Source of the DNA: Priapulus caudatus
Lineage: Eukaryota; Priapulida; Priapulimorpha; Priapulimorphida; Priapulidae
DNA: 25,404 nucleotides
Direction of reading: 5' to 3'
Assembly: GCF_000485595.1 (NCBI RefSeq)
Contig: NW_014577149.1
Coordinates: 105,585 to 130,988, forward strand
Shown: piece after piece, positions 9,107-20,003 of the stretch
Layout: every line of letters begins with the position of its first letter
Numbering within the stretch: position 1 is the first letter of the stretch
Translations under genes and position numbers: made by a program
The notes under the pieces: model-generated
Seen by the model: the letters and a program-made list of their open reading frames with translations, nothing else
The model's database searches: none
What the model was told of the DNA's origin: nothing

Positions 9107-9540
9107 ATGAGTTTAGGAGAATACTATACGGTTGCATATTCCCTGGATAGCACACTCGACAATTCTAGTAATTGCACAGATTACTAATTACTTTGATTTC
9201 TCGTACTGTGAACAGTTGGCGCGTGGAAGTAAGTTAACAAGTAGTCTAAGTATCTCCAATTCCCTTTTGGCAGCGATGGTGTTTGTTACGAATGTTCTTG
9301 TAAGTTATATCGTCTTGAAAACGTTTTAAATTCGCGGTTCAGCAGTATTTTTCTTGATGCGATTGGTAGGACGTGCAATTCAATAATCATCACTCATCTC
9401 GCTCCTCAATAAAGCCTGTCCGAGTTATAATGACATTATCTGGCGATAAAAACGATAGATTTGAGATGATCCCTTTATACGCTACAACTATTTGTTGCAG
9501 TAATAATAGGTTAGTCATGACTGATATCTACGTATCCATT
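9107..9540 (+). pseudogene. GPCR-like gene remnant, frameshifted
   Basis: Three broken frames lie in the order expected for the N-terminal half of a rhodopsin-like receptor. From the ATG at 9107, 26 codons contain back-to-back sequons (NSS, NCT) and end at TAA 9185-9187. A shifted frame (about 9180-9329) gives a Cys, then a hydrophobic segment shaped like TM1 with an Asn in it and a Leu-Lys-Thr exit, ending at TAA. After about 120 bases another frame (9445-9540) reads DRF, then PLYATTI and a basic SNNR, reminiscent of the DRY/PLxYAT region that follows TM3. The gap between these is too short for complete TM2 and TM3, which implies a deletion. No later helices are clear. Each match is weak; the order and spacing make the case. 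It could still be chance. Confidence 0.35.
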
Positions 9541-11676
9541 AGGATCGCGTCTGCGCGTGAATTGATCTTATTTTCTTCGACGTATCAGAACTGTATCAGC
9601 AGTTTCATGGGCACTTTATATTCGCAGGATAACCCGTATATCGTAGTTTCGCAGTGGATCGTTAGCGGCTCTATTGTACGGCACGATCGGAATTCTCGTC
9701 GTTTATGAAACATTGCAGCGTCTATACCCCGAGTATCAGATAAGGAATTTGCCTGAATTTTATTTTACGGTTAATAATTCCGCTCGTCTCTAAATTATCA
9801 TCTATCTATTGGACGGCTTTTATCTCGGCTGGTTAATTAATTATGAAAATTATTCAAGCAGTTTTGGCATGATTGGCTCAACCGACGTGACGACGTTTCA
9901 TCTCACTTCTAACGCGAGTATTCACCGGATGCGCCTACGAATGGCACTGTTTTAGCAATTTAATAATGTCGATCTTTACACGTACAAGCCAACTGGGTCT
10001 GCCAACCGTTCGCCTCTACATCTGACCTATTCAATTGCCCTGGTTTCTTGCCCGATCTCGCTCACGTGGCTTTGAGTTGCTCCCCGACAGGCAGCGACCG
10101 AAGCGCATTTCGGATGTGTCCGTGAAGTGTGCAAGTCCTAATCTCTTTGATCCCATCTCGGTTCCAAGGCGATCTTTTGTCTCACAAAACAACTGTTGCT
10201 GTGTTAGTGTCAATTGTCAATCAGTATCATTCCAAAGCTCCTCATTCACAGTCCTCGATGTGCGTAAAGCTGAGTGCTCTGCGATTTCGCAGGTCTTCAG
10301 CTACCTAGAGATGCTTGTCTTTCTTACAGCATTACAAAATTCTGGGTCGAGTTCTATACCACGTATCGTGACCATGCGACGTGGAATGATCGTCGCATGT
10401 TGAACAAACACTTGTCTCTGCTTCTGGTCAACTTCTCCTGTATTAAATTCCAAAGGTCATGCGCGTTACTGTATACTTGTGCGCAGTTCAGTCGCCAACA
10501 ATGGATTTATGGGAGCTCTAATTTCCATTTAAATGTTTACAGATTTTATTAGTTTTTGTCATTTCTCTCTTTAATATTGAATGTAATCCAAAGAACTCCT
10601 CTTACCATTCATGATGGATTTTTGAAAGAGCGGTCGTCTACGGCCGGAGAACAGTGCGTGACACGTATATTTTAACTAACAGGCTAAGTCATTTAAGATG
10701 TATAAAGAATTCATTTATTATCTTTCAATACATATCAGAGGAAGTACGCGAGGACATAGAATGCCACCTGTATATGTAATAGAGTTGGCCAGTATGCGGG
10801 ATTTTTTGCACTTTATCACACGCCGACTGTGTGGGTGGCAGTAACCCGAGCGATGGCTGTCAACAAGTCATAATCTTCTTAATGACTATAGCGGCATCTA
10901 TTCTTTATAATAAGCTCCCATGCATTCAGATTTTAAGTAAGGACATTACTGAGCCGCGTTGCCTCGCACTGTAAATCTATCTACGAGCTTTCCGGATGGA
11001 ACCTGACCTGTTTATCTTTTACTTCCCGTAAATTTCAGTTGCCTTTTGCCGATGACGTTAGATTCTTGTTAACAAATGGTTAACATGTTGAACACAATGT
11101 TACACATCCGCTGTTTGAATTAGAAGCTAATTCGGCGCCGCGGGTGTTAAATAAACGACAAGCAGACGCGCGTCTATGTAGCCATTATTAGCAACGTTCG
11201 CGAGCTGTTTTGCAACGCGTCTACGTGCCGAGTATAGTCCGTCACAGGCTTCTCGTTCTCCGTTCAACCGTTGCCTTCGCCAAAGTGAAATTTCGCGCAT
11301 GACATGACGACGATTCGGTGAAGCCGTAGCAGACAGATGAGCGAGATGGGCGGCAGATTGCGGCGAGAAGCTTCATTAACGTAACAAACACCGGCATGTG
11401 TCGACATGTCAAGATGTATGAACGCGTGCAATTATTCGGCGAATGCTCGGGTAAACCAGAGAGCCTGGCGGCGTTGTTTCCATTTTTTGTCTCTTTCGAA
11501 ACGCGCGGAGGCGATATTAAAGATGAGTTTGCCGATAGGTCTCCGATCGGCTGAAATGGACGAGTGAAATGTCATGACAACAGCTGTTGCTGTCAGAATC
11601 ATGCGAACCCCGGCGTGGCGTACCCAACGCTCGTAAGCAATTAGCAACGCTTCCATTACAATTACACGCATGGCCG
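9541..11676. other. Gene-free stretch
   Basis: No domain is recognisable. Open frames at 10035-10403 and 10274-10552 are short, lack GC3 bias and show no helices or motifs. They may include more decay of the receptor-like remnant, but I cannot show it. Confidence 0.5.
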
Positions 11677-11679
11677 TAT

Positions 11680-11728
11680 ACACACAAACACACATACACA
11701 CACACACGCACGCAAACTCACACGCGCC

Positions 11729-11790
<62 letters not shown>
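11680..11790. repeat. (CA)n microsatellite
   Basis: An imperfect CA tract from about 11680 becomes a pure (CA) run of 60 bases at 11731-11790. It is Z-DNA-prone. The His/Thr frames across it are spurious. Confidence 0.95.
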
Positions 11791-11794
<4 letters not shown>

Positions 11795-11985
11795 GCACAC
11801 AACAGAGGGGGGAGAGGAAGGGCCATTTAGCAAAGGACGTCATAAAGTTGGACCACATACCGACTAGAATTAGTGCATCGCCGCTGTCTAGGGGGCTGAG
11901 ATGTTCTCGTAAAAGGAATAGGACACAATCACGCGTTGGATGTTACGGGTGCGACTCTCCGCTTTTGCGTTCGGGATTTTGGCGT

Positions 11986-12165
11986 GCATGTGTGTGATGT
12001 GTGTGCTGTGGTGTTGTGTGTGGTGTGTTTTGTATGTGTGTAGCTCGTGCGCTCGCTGCGTGTGTCGTGCTGTGTGTCTCGTGTACCGTGAGCGCGCGTG
12101 CGTTCGTTCTGTTCCGGTGCGCTTGCTGTGCGTGCTGCTGTGTGCGGCGCGACGTAAGCGGCAGT
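11986..12165. repeat. Degenerate TG-rich tract
   Basis: Words such as GTGTGC, TGTGTGG and CGTGC recur, with more G/C than a pure microsatellite. It is opposite in strand sense to the CA array 200 bases to the left, so the two could pair. Frames across it are Cys/Val-rich artefacts. Confidence 0.75.
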
Positions 12166-12436
12166 GATGGGATGGACGCGTCTCGACAATTTAGCGAAGA
12201 AACTACATCAGACGAATTGTTGGACATCAGTCACCGTACCATTCGGCTAAATCGAGCTGCTGATCATGCGGATCGATATGTGTCATTTCGTCGTTATTCA
12301 ACTTACGCCGCAAGAACAGCAATGGTATCGTGAGATGATCACATGTCGGCGCGATAAGGAATCAACTTTCAACTATTTCGCCCGAGGATACAGTTAGCGG
12401 ATGTCCGCGCATGTGACGTTGGCCGCTGGCGCGACG

Positions 12437-12758
12437 CGTGTGTATGTGTGCGTGGTGCGCGCGGCGTGCCCGTTCTGTTGCGCGCATATGTGTTTGTTGG
12501 TGTGTGTGTGCGCGTGTCGCTGCGTGTGTTTGTCGTGTGGTTGTGTGTAGTGTGTGTGTGTGTGTGTGATGTGCTGCTTGTGTGTGTGTGTATGGTGTGA
12601 CTGTGTACGGTGCGAGAAATGTGTGTTGTGTGGAATGTGTCGTGTGCTCGCTCGTGTGTGGTGTATGTGTGTGTGTGACGTGTGTGTGTGCGTGTGCTGT
12701 GTGTTGTGTGTGTCGTGTGATGTGTGTGTTGCGTGTTGTGTGTGTGTTGTGGCGGGAC
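12437..12758. repeat. Long degenerate TG-rich tract
   Basis: About 320 bases built from TGTGTG, CGTGTG and TGTGCTG words with irregular interruptions. It ends just before an A9/G6-type purine run at 12767-12790. The reverse-strand His/Thr frames are artefacts. Confidence 0.8.
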
Positions 12759-12790
12759 TTGTGGTTGAAAAAAAAAGGGGGGAAAGGGGT

Positions 12791-13573
12791 CGTTTTGCCC
12801 CTGGTGTCTTATTAGTGAGAATCGTGTTAAGGTAATTCTGCATGTTAGATGACACCGGTGATGCAAACGATTGCTCGTATGTAGACTATATGCGACCGTG
12901 CCGACAACGTGCAAAGGATAACACACGAAAAACAAAAGCACGAAGAAAAGAAATATGTCGCACACTACCATACACTTCCGTCTGAGGCTTTCTTTGTATC
13001 TCCAACGCGAAAGTTCAACGAGTTCACGTTTTATAAGATGCGAATTCAAACAGATGGCTGTAGAGCGAGCCTCTTGAAAGCGCAACGTGAAATATTAACT
13101 TCACAGACGTATATCGGCGCGACAAGGCCCTTAACAGTGGTTACATAATGTAATTGTTTTTGGAGTCGCTCACGCAACAAGTGGGCTCGGTTAGCGCATA
13201 AATTGCGCGTAGGTGGTTATGCCTCGAGGCAAGGGTTACATATATATAACTGCGATATTACACGTGTTAGTGCAGTGCGTGCATTCGGATCATAAAAGCG
13301 TCACTGACGGCAAAGTCTATCAGTCGAACTCACTCTCGCGCTATAGCAGCGGCAGTATTTCATCGATCACGTTTATATTATATCTATTATCTGCAACCTC
13401 CTCTGAGAAAGAGGACCGAGGAAGATTAAGTTATCGAGAGAACGAATAGAGCGAACCAAATTACTCTACTCTTCAGTACTAATCTCTTTATGTAAGTTGA
13501 GAAGTACAGCGAGTGTCATAGGAGAAGAACAATTCACAAGATTGAAAATCAAGAACATACGCGCACAAGAGCA
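12791..13573. other. Gene-free stretch
   Basis: The only item of note is an open frame from ATG 13219 to 13449 (76 codons). It begins with a basic residue pair and a hydrophobic stretch, faintly like a signal peptide. No domain or splice support is visible. Confidence 0.45.
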
Positions 13574-13718
13574 TAGAGAGAGAGAGAGAGAGAGAGATGA
13601 GAGAGAGAGCTGAGAGAAAGAGAGAGTGAGCCAAGAGGAGAGATGGAGAGGAGAAGAAAAGAGATGGATGAGAGATAAAAGAGAAAGAGAAAGAGAGATG
13701 AGACGAGAAAGAGAAGAG

Positions 13719-13768
<50 letters not shown>
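13574..13768. repeat. Long (GA)n polypurine tract
   Basis: Imperfect GAGA with AAAG and GATG interruptions, ending in a pure GA run of about 45 bases. It is the second such tract in the window. Confidence 0.92.
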
Positions 13769-13771
<3 letters not shown>

Positions 13772-13879
13772 ATAGGGGAGACAGCGCGATTAATGCCTGA
13801 GATCCGATGTGCAAGCGTGATCATATTATAACCAAATATTATCGTTCGAGCCAAACGTATCGTGCATAACCGGATGCCC

Positions 13880-13923
13880 GCTAATCGCTTAATCTAATCG
13901 CTTAATTTATAACTAATCGCTTC
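13880..13923. repeat. Short tandem repeat TAATCGCTTA
   Basis: The word CTAATCGCTT occurs three times within 45 bases with short AT spacers. Confidence 0.6.
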
Positions 13924-15091
13924 TCACGGCCGCAGCGCTACTATAATACAACACACCGCCCTAATTGAGCAGACGCCAAAATGTTGATGCGACATATGAT
14001 AAATACGCAAGGCGAAGTAATACGCTCTTGGTCTTTAATTACTAGAAAACTAGAACCAGAACTAGACAATACCTCGTCAATTATGATACGCGTAGACGCT
14101 TAATCGACCAGACTCCGAGCGCTAGCCTTATGAAGCCACTATGCTTCAAATAGTACATACATATGTGCGACTACGTGTTACCCAGGGCAATGATCCACAT
14201 GCATGACAAAAGCCGCGCCCTCGCGTGATCAAGATACAAACAATTTTGACTGAATCGCCAAAAAACAAAGAATATTTATGGAGCAGATGAGCACTACGCA
14301 AGTTGGAGTGTCAAGTAGGCACACATCCGTCTAACCAGTCCGAGCGTACACACTGGGATACGTTCATCGATCGACAGACCATCGGTTCATTTATTATTCG
14401 TGTTTTATCGGCGATGATTGCTATGTGCAACTGTGTATTTCAAATGGGAAATGAGCTGATACGAAACTGTCTGTCGAAGCTACCGGGTCACAAGCAGCGT
14501 GTAATTAAAGGGAGGTGCCTCGTCTCCCCGCGAAGGCGTCTCCGATAACACAAGTGCATCGAAAGAAACGCGAGCGACATCTAATCAGGCATAGCGCTGC
14601 TTCATGTAACAGCAACTATAATTACATCCCCGCTATTACTTTACCAAGTAGTATACACGAGGCGAGGCGCACAGAGTGCAGACATGCCCAGTGAAAGCAC
14701 GCACCGATGAACGCTTCGCGAATCTCATTAGGATGGCCTGCGCGTGCGTTTCCTTTCATCTTGGTCTGTTTTGGATTACCTGATTTCATTAACCAGGTAT
14801 TCATCATGATAGCAAGCCCTCATTTGCTTCGGGAGGATTGTTTGTTGCGGGGAGGCATCCTAGTTCTAAACGTCGGCCCAATGTCGACCTTTGACGTTAT
14901 TGCAAGCAGACCATCTCTTGCTCCAGTGACGCATTACGTGGCTGCTGTGCTCTAGTTAGTATTTCCAGAGTGCGCAGCGAGGCTGCTTTCACTCAGCCTG
15001 TCTCCTGCTTCATTTCGACCTGCACTCATGTCGGTTTCCGTTTGGATATATTTTGCTCTCGTTTTCTCTCTCTCTCCAGCCTGTTCAGCTA
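13924..15091. other. Gene-free stretch
   Basis: Open frames of about 80 codons at 14303-14548 and 14707-14955 have no recognisable domain. A CT-rich stretch lies at 15056-15080. No RNA gene is evident. Confidence 0.5.
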
Positions 15092-15354
15092 GCAACTATG
15101 ACAAATGCGACATACGCATATACGCTCTCCTATGACAGTAGTTGTCATAGGAAGATTCTTCCTATGACAAATATTGTTGTATGTGTTGTGCGCATCATAG
15201 GAGTTTAGGAGCGCTATTATGAACGCAAGCAGTGAATTTCTACTGTAAAGCGGAACGAAGTTGACTCACCAATATTTGTCATAGGAAAAATCTTCCTATG
15301 GCAAATAGTGTCACAGGAGAGCGTATATGCGTATGTAGTATTTGTTATAGATGC
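15092..15354. mobile_element. MITE with ~90-bp inverted ends and TA target duplication
   Basis: The left end (15092-15180) and the reverse complement of the right end (15270-15354) match closely. Shared words include ACATACGCATATACGCTCTCCT, split by a few mismatches elsewhere, and TCCTATGACAAATATTG. The element is flanked by TA on both sides (15090-15091 and 15355-15356), as in Tc1/mariner-type insertions. It is 263 bp long with no coding capacity. Each arm also contains its own internal palindrome (TCATAGGAAGA against TCTTCCTATGA on the left), so each end could fold back on itself. Superfamily assignment rests only on the TA and is tentative. Confidence 0.8.
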
Positions 15355-15398
15355 TAGCAGAACGTGTTGCTCTCTCACCCACACGCGTGCATGGTCTT

Positions 15399-15485
15399 GG
15401 GTTCCTTTCTTTTGCTTTCTCCTGCTCCTATGCGACCTCTTTGGGTTCTTTCTTTCGCGTTCTCTTGCTCACATGCGACCTCCAT
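15399..15485. repeat. 44-bp minisatellite dimer
   Basis: Two adjacent units (15399-15442 and 15443-15485) begin GGGTTC, pass through CT-rich sequence and end with ATGCGACCTC. They differ at several positions. Confidence 0.75.
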
Positions 15486-15935
15486 ACTCATCTACCTAGT
15501 AATTACCGTGGTGGTGTTTTTCCTCTGCCATTTGCTAGAGACGTATTCACTGAATTAGAAGTGGATGACGGCCAGTACAGCAGTGCAACACTGACGGCGA
15601 ACGCTCGGTTTGTGTTAGTGGATTTTCGAATTTTAGTTTTGACACAGCCGTTGGTCTTCACTAACCATGGATATAATAGTTATTGATCAGTTATGTCAAT
15701 ATTGGGAGTGCTTCCTCGGCTTAATTGCACTAACCGAAAGAGCGATATACCGCAGTACGCCCATTCGATATCGTACATTACGCAAGCTAATTGTGCTTTC
15801 CAATTGCAATAATGCTAATTAAAGGCCGTTGGAGGGGTGTTGATGAAGAGGGAGTTTGGCGTTTGATTACAAAATTTCGAAGAAAAAACAAGTCTATGTA
15901 CACGGACGCAATAATAGTGAAATTGATAACAACCA
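15486..15935. other. Gene-free stretch
   Basis: I see no gene. The stretch may belong to the left flank of the repeat-cored element that follows, but nothing in it recurs elsewhere in the window. Confidence 0.5.
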
Positions 15936-15968
15936 ACTAACTATAACTAACTAACTAACTAACTATCC

Positions 15969-16051
<83 letters not shown>
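15936..16051. repeat. (CTAA)n microsatellite
   Basis: About 28 CTAA units, with two small interruptions near the left end. On the other strand it reads TTAG. It stops 22 bases before the first ~198-bp tandem unit, which suggests it is part of that element. Confidence 0.95.
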
Positions 16052-16073
16052 AGAATTACTGTAATTCACTTCC

Positions 16074-16675
16074 GCGCGCATATATTTGCTAATATATTGA
16101 CTAATCGTACGTCAATAAACTCAATATTTACAGAGATTATAGCTAAGCCATGTGTCTATAGGTATCTATAATTTTAGAAATGTAACTCAAATCCTTCGCG
16201 AGATATTAGAGTTAGTACACTATCCTACGGGCCATAGCCGCGCGTATATATTAGCCTATGAGCGATACCGTGCGTATATGTTTGGTAATTAATTAAACTA
16301 GTCGTGCTTTAACAAACTTAACATTCGCAGAGACCATAGCTAAGACATGTGTTTATAAGTATCTAGAATTTTAGAAAATGTAACTCAAATCCTTCGCGAG
16401 ATATTAGAGTTGGTACACTATCCTACGGGCCATAGCCGCGCGTATATATTAGCCTATGAGCGATACCGTGCGTATATTTTTGGTAATTAATTAAACTATT
16501 CGTGATTCAATAAACTCAAAATTCACGGAACTAAAACATGTGTTTATATGTATCTAGATTTCTAGAAATGTAGCTCAATTCGTTCGCGAGATATGAGAGT
16601 TAATACACTTTCATGCCGCCTATAGCGCAATAGTGTATGCGCGCGCGGGGGGGGGGGGGTTAACAGCAGCTGTAT
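16074..16675. mobile_element. Repeat-cored element, copy 1 (~198-bp units)
   Basis: Three tandem units are visible: a diverged, shortened unit at 16074-16239, a full 198-bp unit starting at 16240 (GCGCGTATATATTAGCC), and a third from 16438 whose second half is a distinct variant (GATTTCTAGAAATGTAGCTC). Anchor word CCTTCGCGAGATATTAGAG repeats at 16193 and 16391. A tail follows with a poly-G run (about 16647-16659) and GTTAACAGCAGCTGTAT, ending at 16675. Copy 2 (21319-22063) has the same variant last unit and the same tail. No protein is encoded. The layout of microsatellite, tandem core and unique end recalls HINE/pearl/DINE-type non-autonomous elements, but I see no diagnostic Helitron end. 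Confidence 0.7.
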
Positions 16676-16976
16676 ACAATGCGCCAGTACTGTTGCTGCC
16701 GCCGGTTTTAAATCACATGATGACAATGTTGTAATAAAGATTAAGCATCCCGTGCATCTCATTTATTGCACTGGGTGTGCCTGGCTCTCAGAAGGAGCCC
16801 CCGGCTCGCGCGTATGTCTTGGGAGATTTCAGTACGATCTGCGCGCATGCACTGATCCATGTATTGCAGCACATGCATATACGTATGATCAATGCTCGCA
16901 ATCAAAATATAGTTCTTCATTTACAGGCATGTAAGCGTTTATCTATTGATTGAAAATTTTAAATGTCCTCGTGTGT
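16676..16976. other. Gene-free flank before the assembly gap
   Basis: Sequence after the shared tail of copy 1. It does not match the flank of copy 2. It contains a few alternating CATGCATA words and nothing recognisable. Confidence 0.5.
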
Positions 16977-17904
16977 NNNNNNNNNNNNNNNNNNNNNNNN
17001 NNNNNNNNNNNNNNNNNNNNNNNNNNNNNNNNNNNNNNNNNNNNNNNNNNNNNNNNNNNNNNNNNNNNNNNNNNNNNNNNNNNNNNNNNNNNNNNNNNNN
17101 NNNNNNNNNNNNNNNNNNNNNNNNNNNNNNNNNNNNNNNNNNNNNNNNNNNNNNNNNNNNNNNNNNNNNNNNNNNNNNNNNNNNNNNNNNNNNNNNNNNN
17201 NNNNNNNNNNNNNNNNNNNNNNNNNNNNNNNNNNNNNNNNNNNNNNNNNNNNNNNNNNNNNNNNNNNNNNNNNNNNNNNNNNNNNNNNNNNNNNNNNNNN
17301 NNNNNNNNNNNNNNNNNNNNNNNNNNNNNNNNNNNNNNNNNNNNNNNNNNNNNNNNNNNNNNNNNNNNNNNNNNNNNNNNNNNNNNNNNNNNNNNNNNNN
17401 NNNNNNNNNNNNNNNNNNNNNNNNNNNNNNNNNNNNNNNNNNNNNNNNNNNNNNNNNNNNNNNNNNNNNNNNNNNNNNNNNNNNNNNNNNNNNNNNNNNN
17501 NNNNNNNNNNNNNNNNNNNNNNNNNNNNNNNNNNNNNNNNNNNNNNNNNNNNNNNNNNNNNNNNNNNNNNNNNNNNNNNNNNNNNNNNNNNNNNNNNNNN
17601 NNNNNNNNNNNNNNNNNNNNNNNNNNNNNNNNNNNNNNNNNNNNNNNNNNNNNNNNNNNNNNNNNNNNNNNNNNNNNNNNNNNNNNNNNNNNNNNNNNNN
17701 NNNNNNNNNNNNNNNNNNNNNNNNNNNNNNNNNNNNNNNNNNNNNNNNNNNNNNNNNNNNNNNNNNNNNNNNNNNNNNNNNNNNNNNNNNNNNNNNNNNN
17801 NNNNNNNNNNNNNNNNNNNNNNNNNNNNNNNNNNNNNNNNNNNNNNNNNNNNNNNNNNNNNNNNNNNNNNNNNNNNNNNNNNNNNNNNNNNNNNNNNNNN
17901 NNNN
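16977..17904. other. Assembly gap (928 N)
   Basis: Unknown bases. The gap lies where the retrotransposon's 3' end and its flank should be, so the terminal repeat and target duplication on that side cannot be seen. Open frames through it are meaningless. Confidence 1.
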
Positions 17905-18010
17905 TCTTGACTGAGAATAAAAGTTTTGTAAAGCTATCCATAGTTTAACCGTCTCTGTCTATGTTGCTCTACCCTAACACCAGTGACTCTCATTAACGGA
18001 AAATCAACAT
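17905..18010 (-). other. Possible part of the retrotransposon 3' LTR
   Basis: Just beyond the last pol-like frame, the minus strand reads TGTAACAATG from 18017 downward. TGTAACA is a common start for Ty3/gypsy LTRs. The rest would run into the gap. No second LTR copy exists in the window for comparison, so this is a guess. Confidence 0.25.
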
Positions 18011-18028
18011 TGTTACAAAGTCACATAT

Positions 18029-19045
18029 TCAGCCGATCTGGAGCCTTCCGGATTCTCGCCGGATTCCGACGGACTGCTGCCACAGGACTGCAGTCACTGG
18101 TGGTGTTCTAAAACTCGTTAGAGTTTTCTCCGGGCTGCTCACTGCTGGAGTCTTCTCCGGGCTGCTCACTGCTGGAGTCGCCTTCTTATTACTGGCCTCA
18201 CTCTCCCCCATACCAGCGTTTCGACTACCACCAGAGATGAACGCTGGAGTTGACATTTCCGGGATGGTACTGTTCTGCGGTGCTGCTGAACTAATGTCCG
18301 CCGATGTTAACTGATCCAGATGTCTTCTCCACAAAGTACCATCGACGTCGACCTTGTACGATAGTGGGCCTGTCTGGGAATGAATCTGCCCGTGCACCCA
18401 CTTGTTTCCACCGATACGATAATTAAGTGTAATCACCGTCTGTCCCACTTCCAGCCGTCAAACACCAGAATCTCGAGTGTTCATGCTCATCTGCTTACGT
18501 TGGACTGTTTGTGCCAGATTCGGCTTCAACATATCTAAACGTGTTCGTATGTTGCGTCCATACAGCAGCATGGATGGCGATTCATTTGTCGTCGCATGTG
18601 GTGTGATGCGATATTTGCATTGTTCAGCCTCTGGTTTACAGAACTGCCTTGTGCTGCATTCATGGCACGTTTGAACGTTTGGACAAACCGCTCTGCCAGG
18701 CCATTTGTTCTCGGATGAAATTGCGCCGACGTCGTATGACAAATTGCGTTAGCCGTCGTGAACTGCTTGAACTTTTCTGAACGAAATTGAGGACTATTGT
18801 CCGAGACAAGCTCAACTGGAATCCCCTGACGTGCAAAGAAGGTTTTCAATTGGTTGATTGTGGCTGTGCTAGTCGTACTCTGCATATGGAATACTTCCGG
18901 CCACTTCGAATAGGCATCCACGACTATCAGAAACATCGCTCCTTTAAACGGGCCTGCAAAATCGATATGTAACCGATACCAAGGTGCTCCAAGCAAACAG
19001 GTGAAGCTGGCGGTGTGTTCTGCCTTGAGACCCACCCCCTACATG
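18029..19045 (-). pseudogene. Integrase core and C-terminal remnant
   Basis: The integrase catalytic triad is intact: Asp in HIDFAGPF, Asp in LVSDNSPQF and Glu in GLAERFVQ, with 35 residues between the last two as in the D,D35E family. A frameshift near 18620-18640 interrupts the region after FKRAMNAAQG. TGA at 18458-18460 interrupts it again before the C-terminal barrel-like segment (GPLSYKVDVDGTLWRRHL). The tail is Ser/Pro-rich with the unit TPAVSSPEK twice. The final stop is at 18029-18031. Confidence 0.9.
18126..18179. repeat. 27-bp perfect tandem duplication in integrase tail
   Basis: Two identical adjacent 27-bp units (18126-18152 and 18153-18179) keep the reading frame and double nine residues. 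Confidence 0.9.
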
Positions 19046-19058
19046 CTTTGCACATTGT

Positions 19059-20003
19059 CTAAATGTCTCTGTCATTGTGTGGCCACCACACATAGAAGCG
19101 CGTTAGCATTTTCATCTTGACAATGCCAACATGCCCTGAATGTATCTCGTCCAGAACTCTGGATCGCAGCGATTCAGTGACAATCACCCGGTTTCCCCAC
19201 ATAAGGCACCCTTGATGCACATTAAGCTCGTCCTTGCGTGCCAAAAAATTTGCCAAGTGCGTATTGCTGTTCTTTTGATCAGGAAAATGTCTGCTCACGA
19301 CAAAATCCAACACTTGTGACAAAACTGGATTACGTCTCGTTTCTGTACAGATTTTCTCACACGACACTGGAATGCCCTCCCAATGTGTGGTATAGAAAAT
19401 GTCAACTGGGTCACTGTCTCCTTCGAACGTATCCACTTCCGCCAGTGGAAGCCGCAAGAGCGCGTCAGCATTCAAATGCTTCTTGGAGCTTTTGTACTCA
19501 ATGTCGTACTGGTAACTGGACAAAAACACCGCATACCTCTGCAGTCTTACAGCTGTCATGACGGGTAGGGCTTTGGACGGGTTGAATATACCGAGTAATG
19601 GCTTGTGGTCCGTTACAAGCGTGAACCTATGTCCGTACAGGTACGTGTTGAACTTCCGAACACCCCAATACAAGGCCAAAGCTTCCTTGTTTATTTGGGA
19701 GTACCCTTTCTCGGCTTTGTTTAACGTTTGCGTCGCAAACGCTATTGGTCTCTCTGTGTTGTCGGGACACACGTGCGTGAGTACACATTCAATGCCATAT
19801 GGTGATGCATCGCACGCTACCTTCATTCGTAGTGACGGATCAAAGTGACACAGTACCTTTTCAGAGCATATCATGTCCTTGATTTGCTGAAATGACATTT
19901 CACACAGAGGGGTCCATTCCCACTGTTTGTCGTCATGCAACAGATCATGCAATGGTGCCGCAACCGTCGACAAGTTCTCTAAGAAATGGTGGTAATAATT
20001 CAC
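19059..20003 (-). pseudogene. RNase H and integrase zinc-finger remnant
   Basis: An open stretch of 314 codons. It holds the end of the RT connection (MNYYHHFLENLSTVAAPL), then RNase H (VACDASPYG with its Asp, EALALYWGVRKF with Glu, TDHKPLL with Asp), a linker ending NADALLRLPL, and the start of the integrase zinc-binding domain (EIHSGHVGI, FYVWWPHND). It ends at TAG 19059-19061, just before the CxxC (TMCKAC) of the same finger. This is the best-kept part of the element. Confidence 0.92.

Noticed and set aside
12369-13085. 238-codon reverse-strand frame
   Set aside because: The length comes from a TG/CA tract translated as His-Thr repeats.
13219-13449. Small secreted peptide gene
   Set aside because: The first residues look slightly like a signal peptide, but there is no Cys pattern, processing site, splice context or coding bias.
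14707-14955. 82-codon membrane-like ORF
   Set aside because: A few hydrophobic stretches but no family, and the reverse strand is open too.
15936-16051. (CTAA)n as telomere-like sequence
   Set aside because: Animal telomere repeats are TTAGGG or TTAGG. TTAG lacks the G run, and the array is short, internal and attached to the tandem-core element.
16943-17948. Long open frames of over 300 codons
   Set aside because: They run through the N gap and contain only unknown residues.
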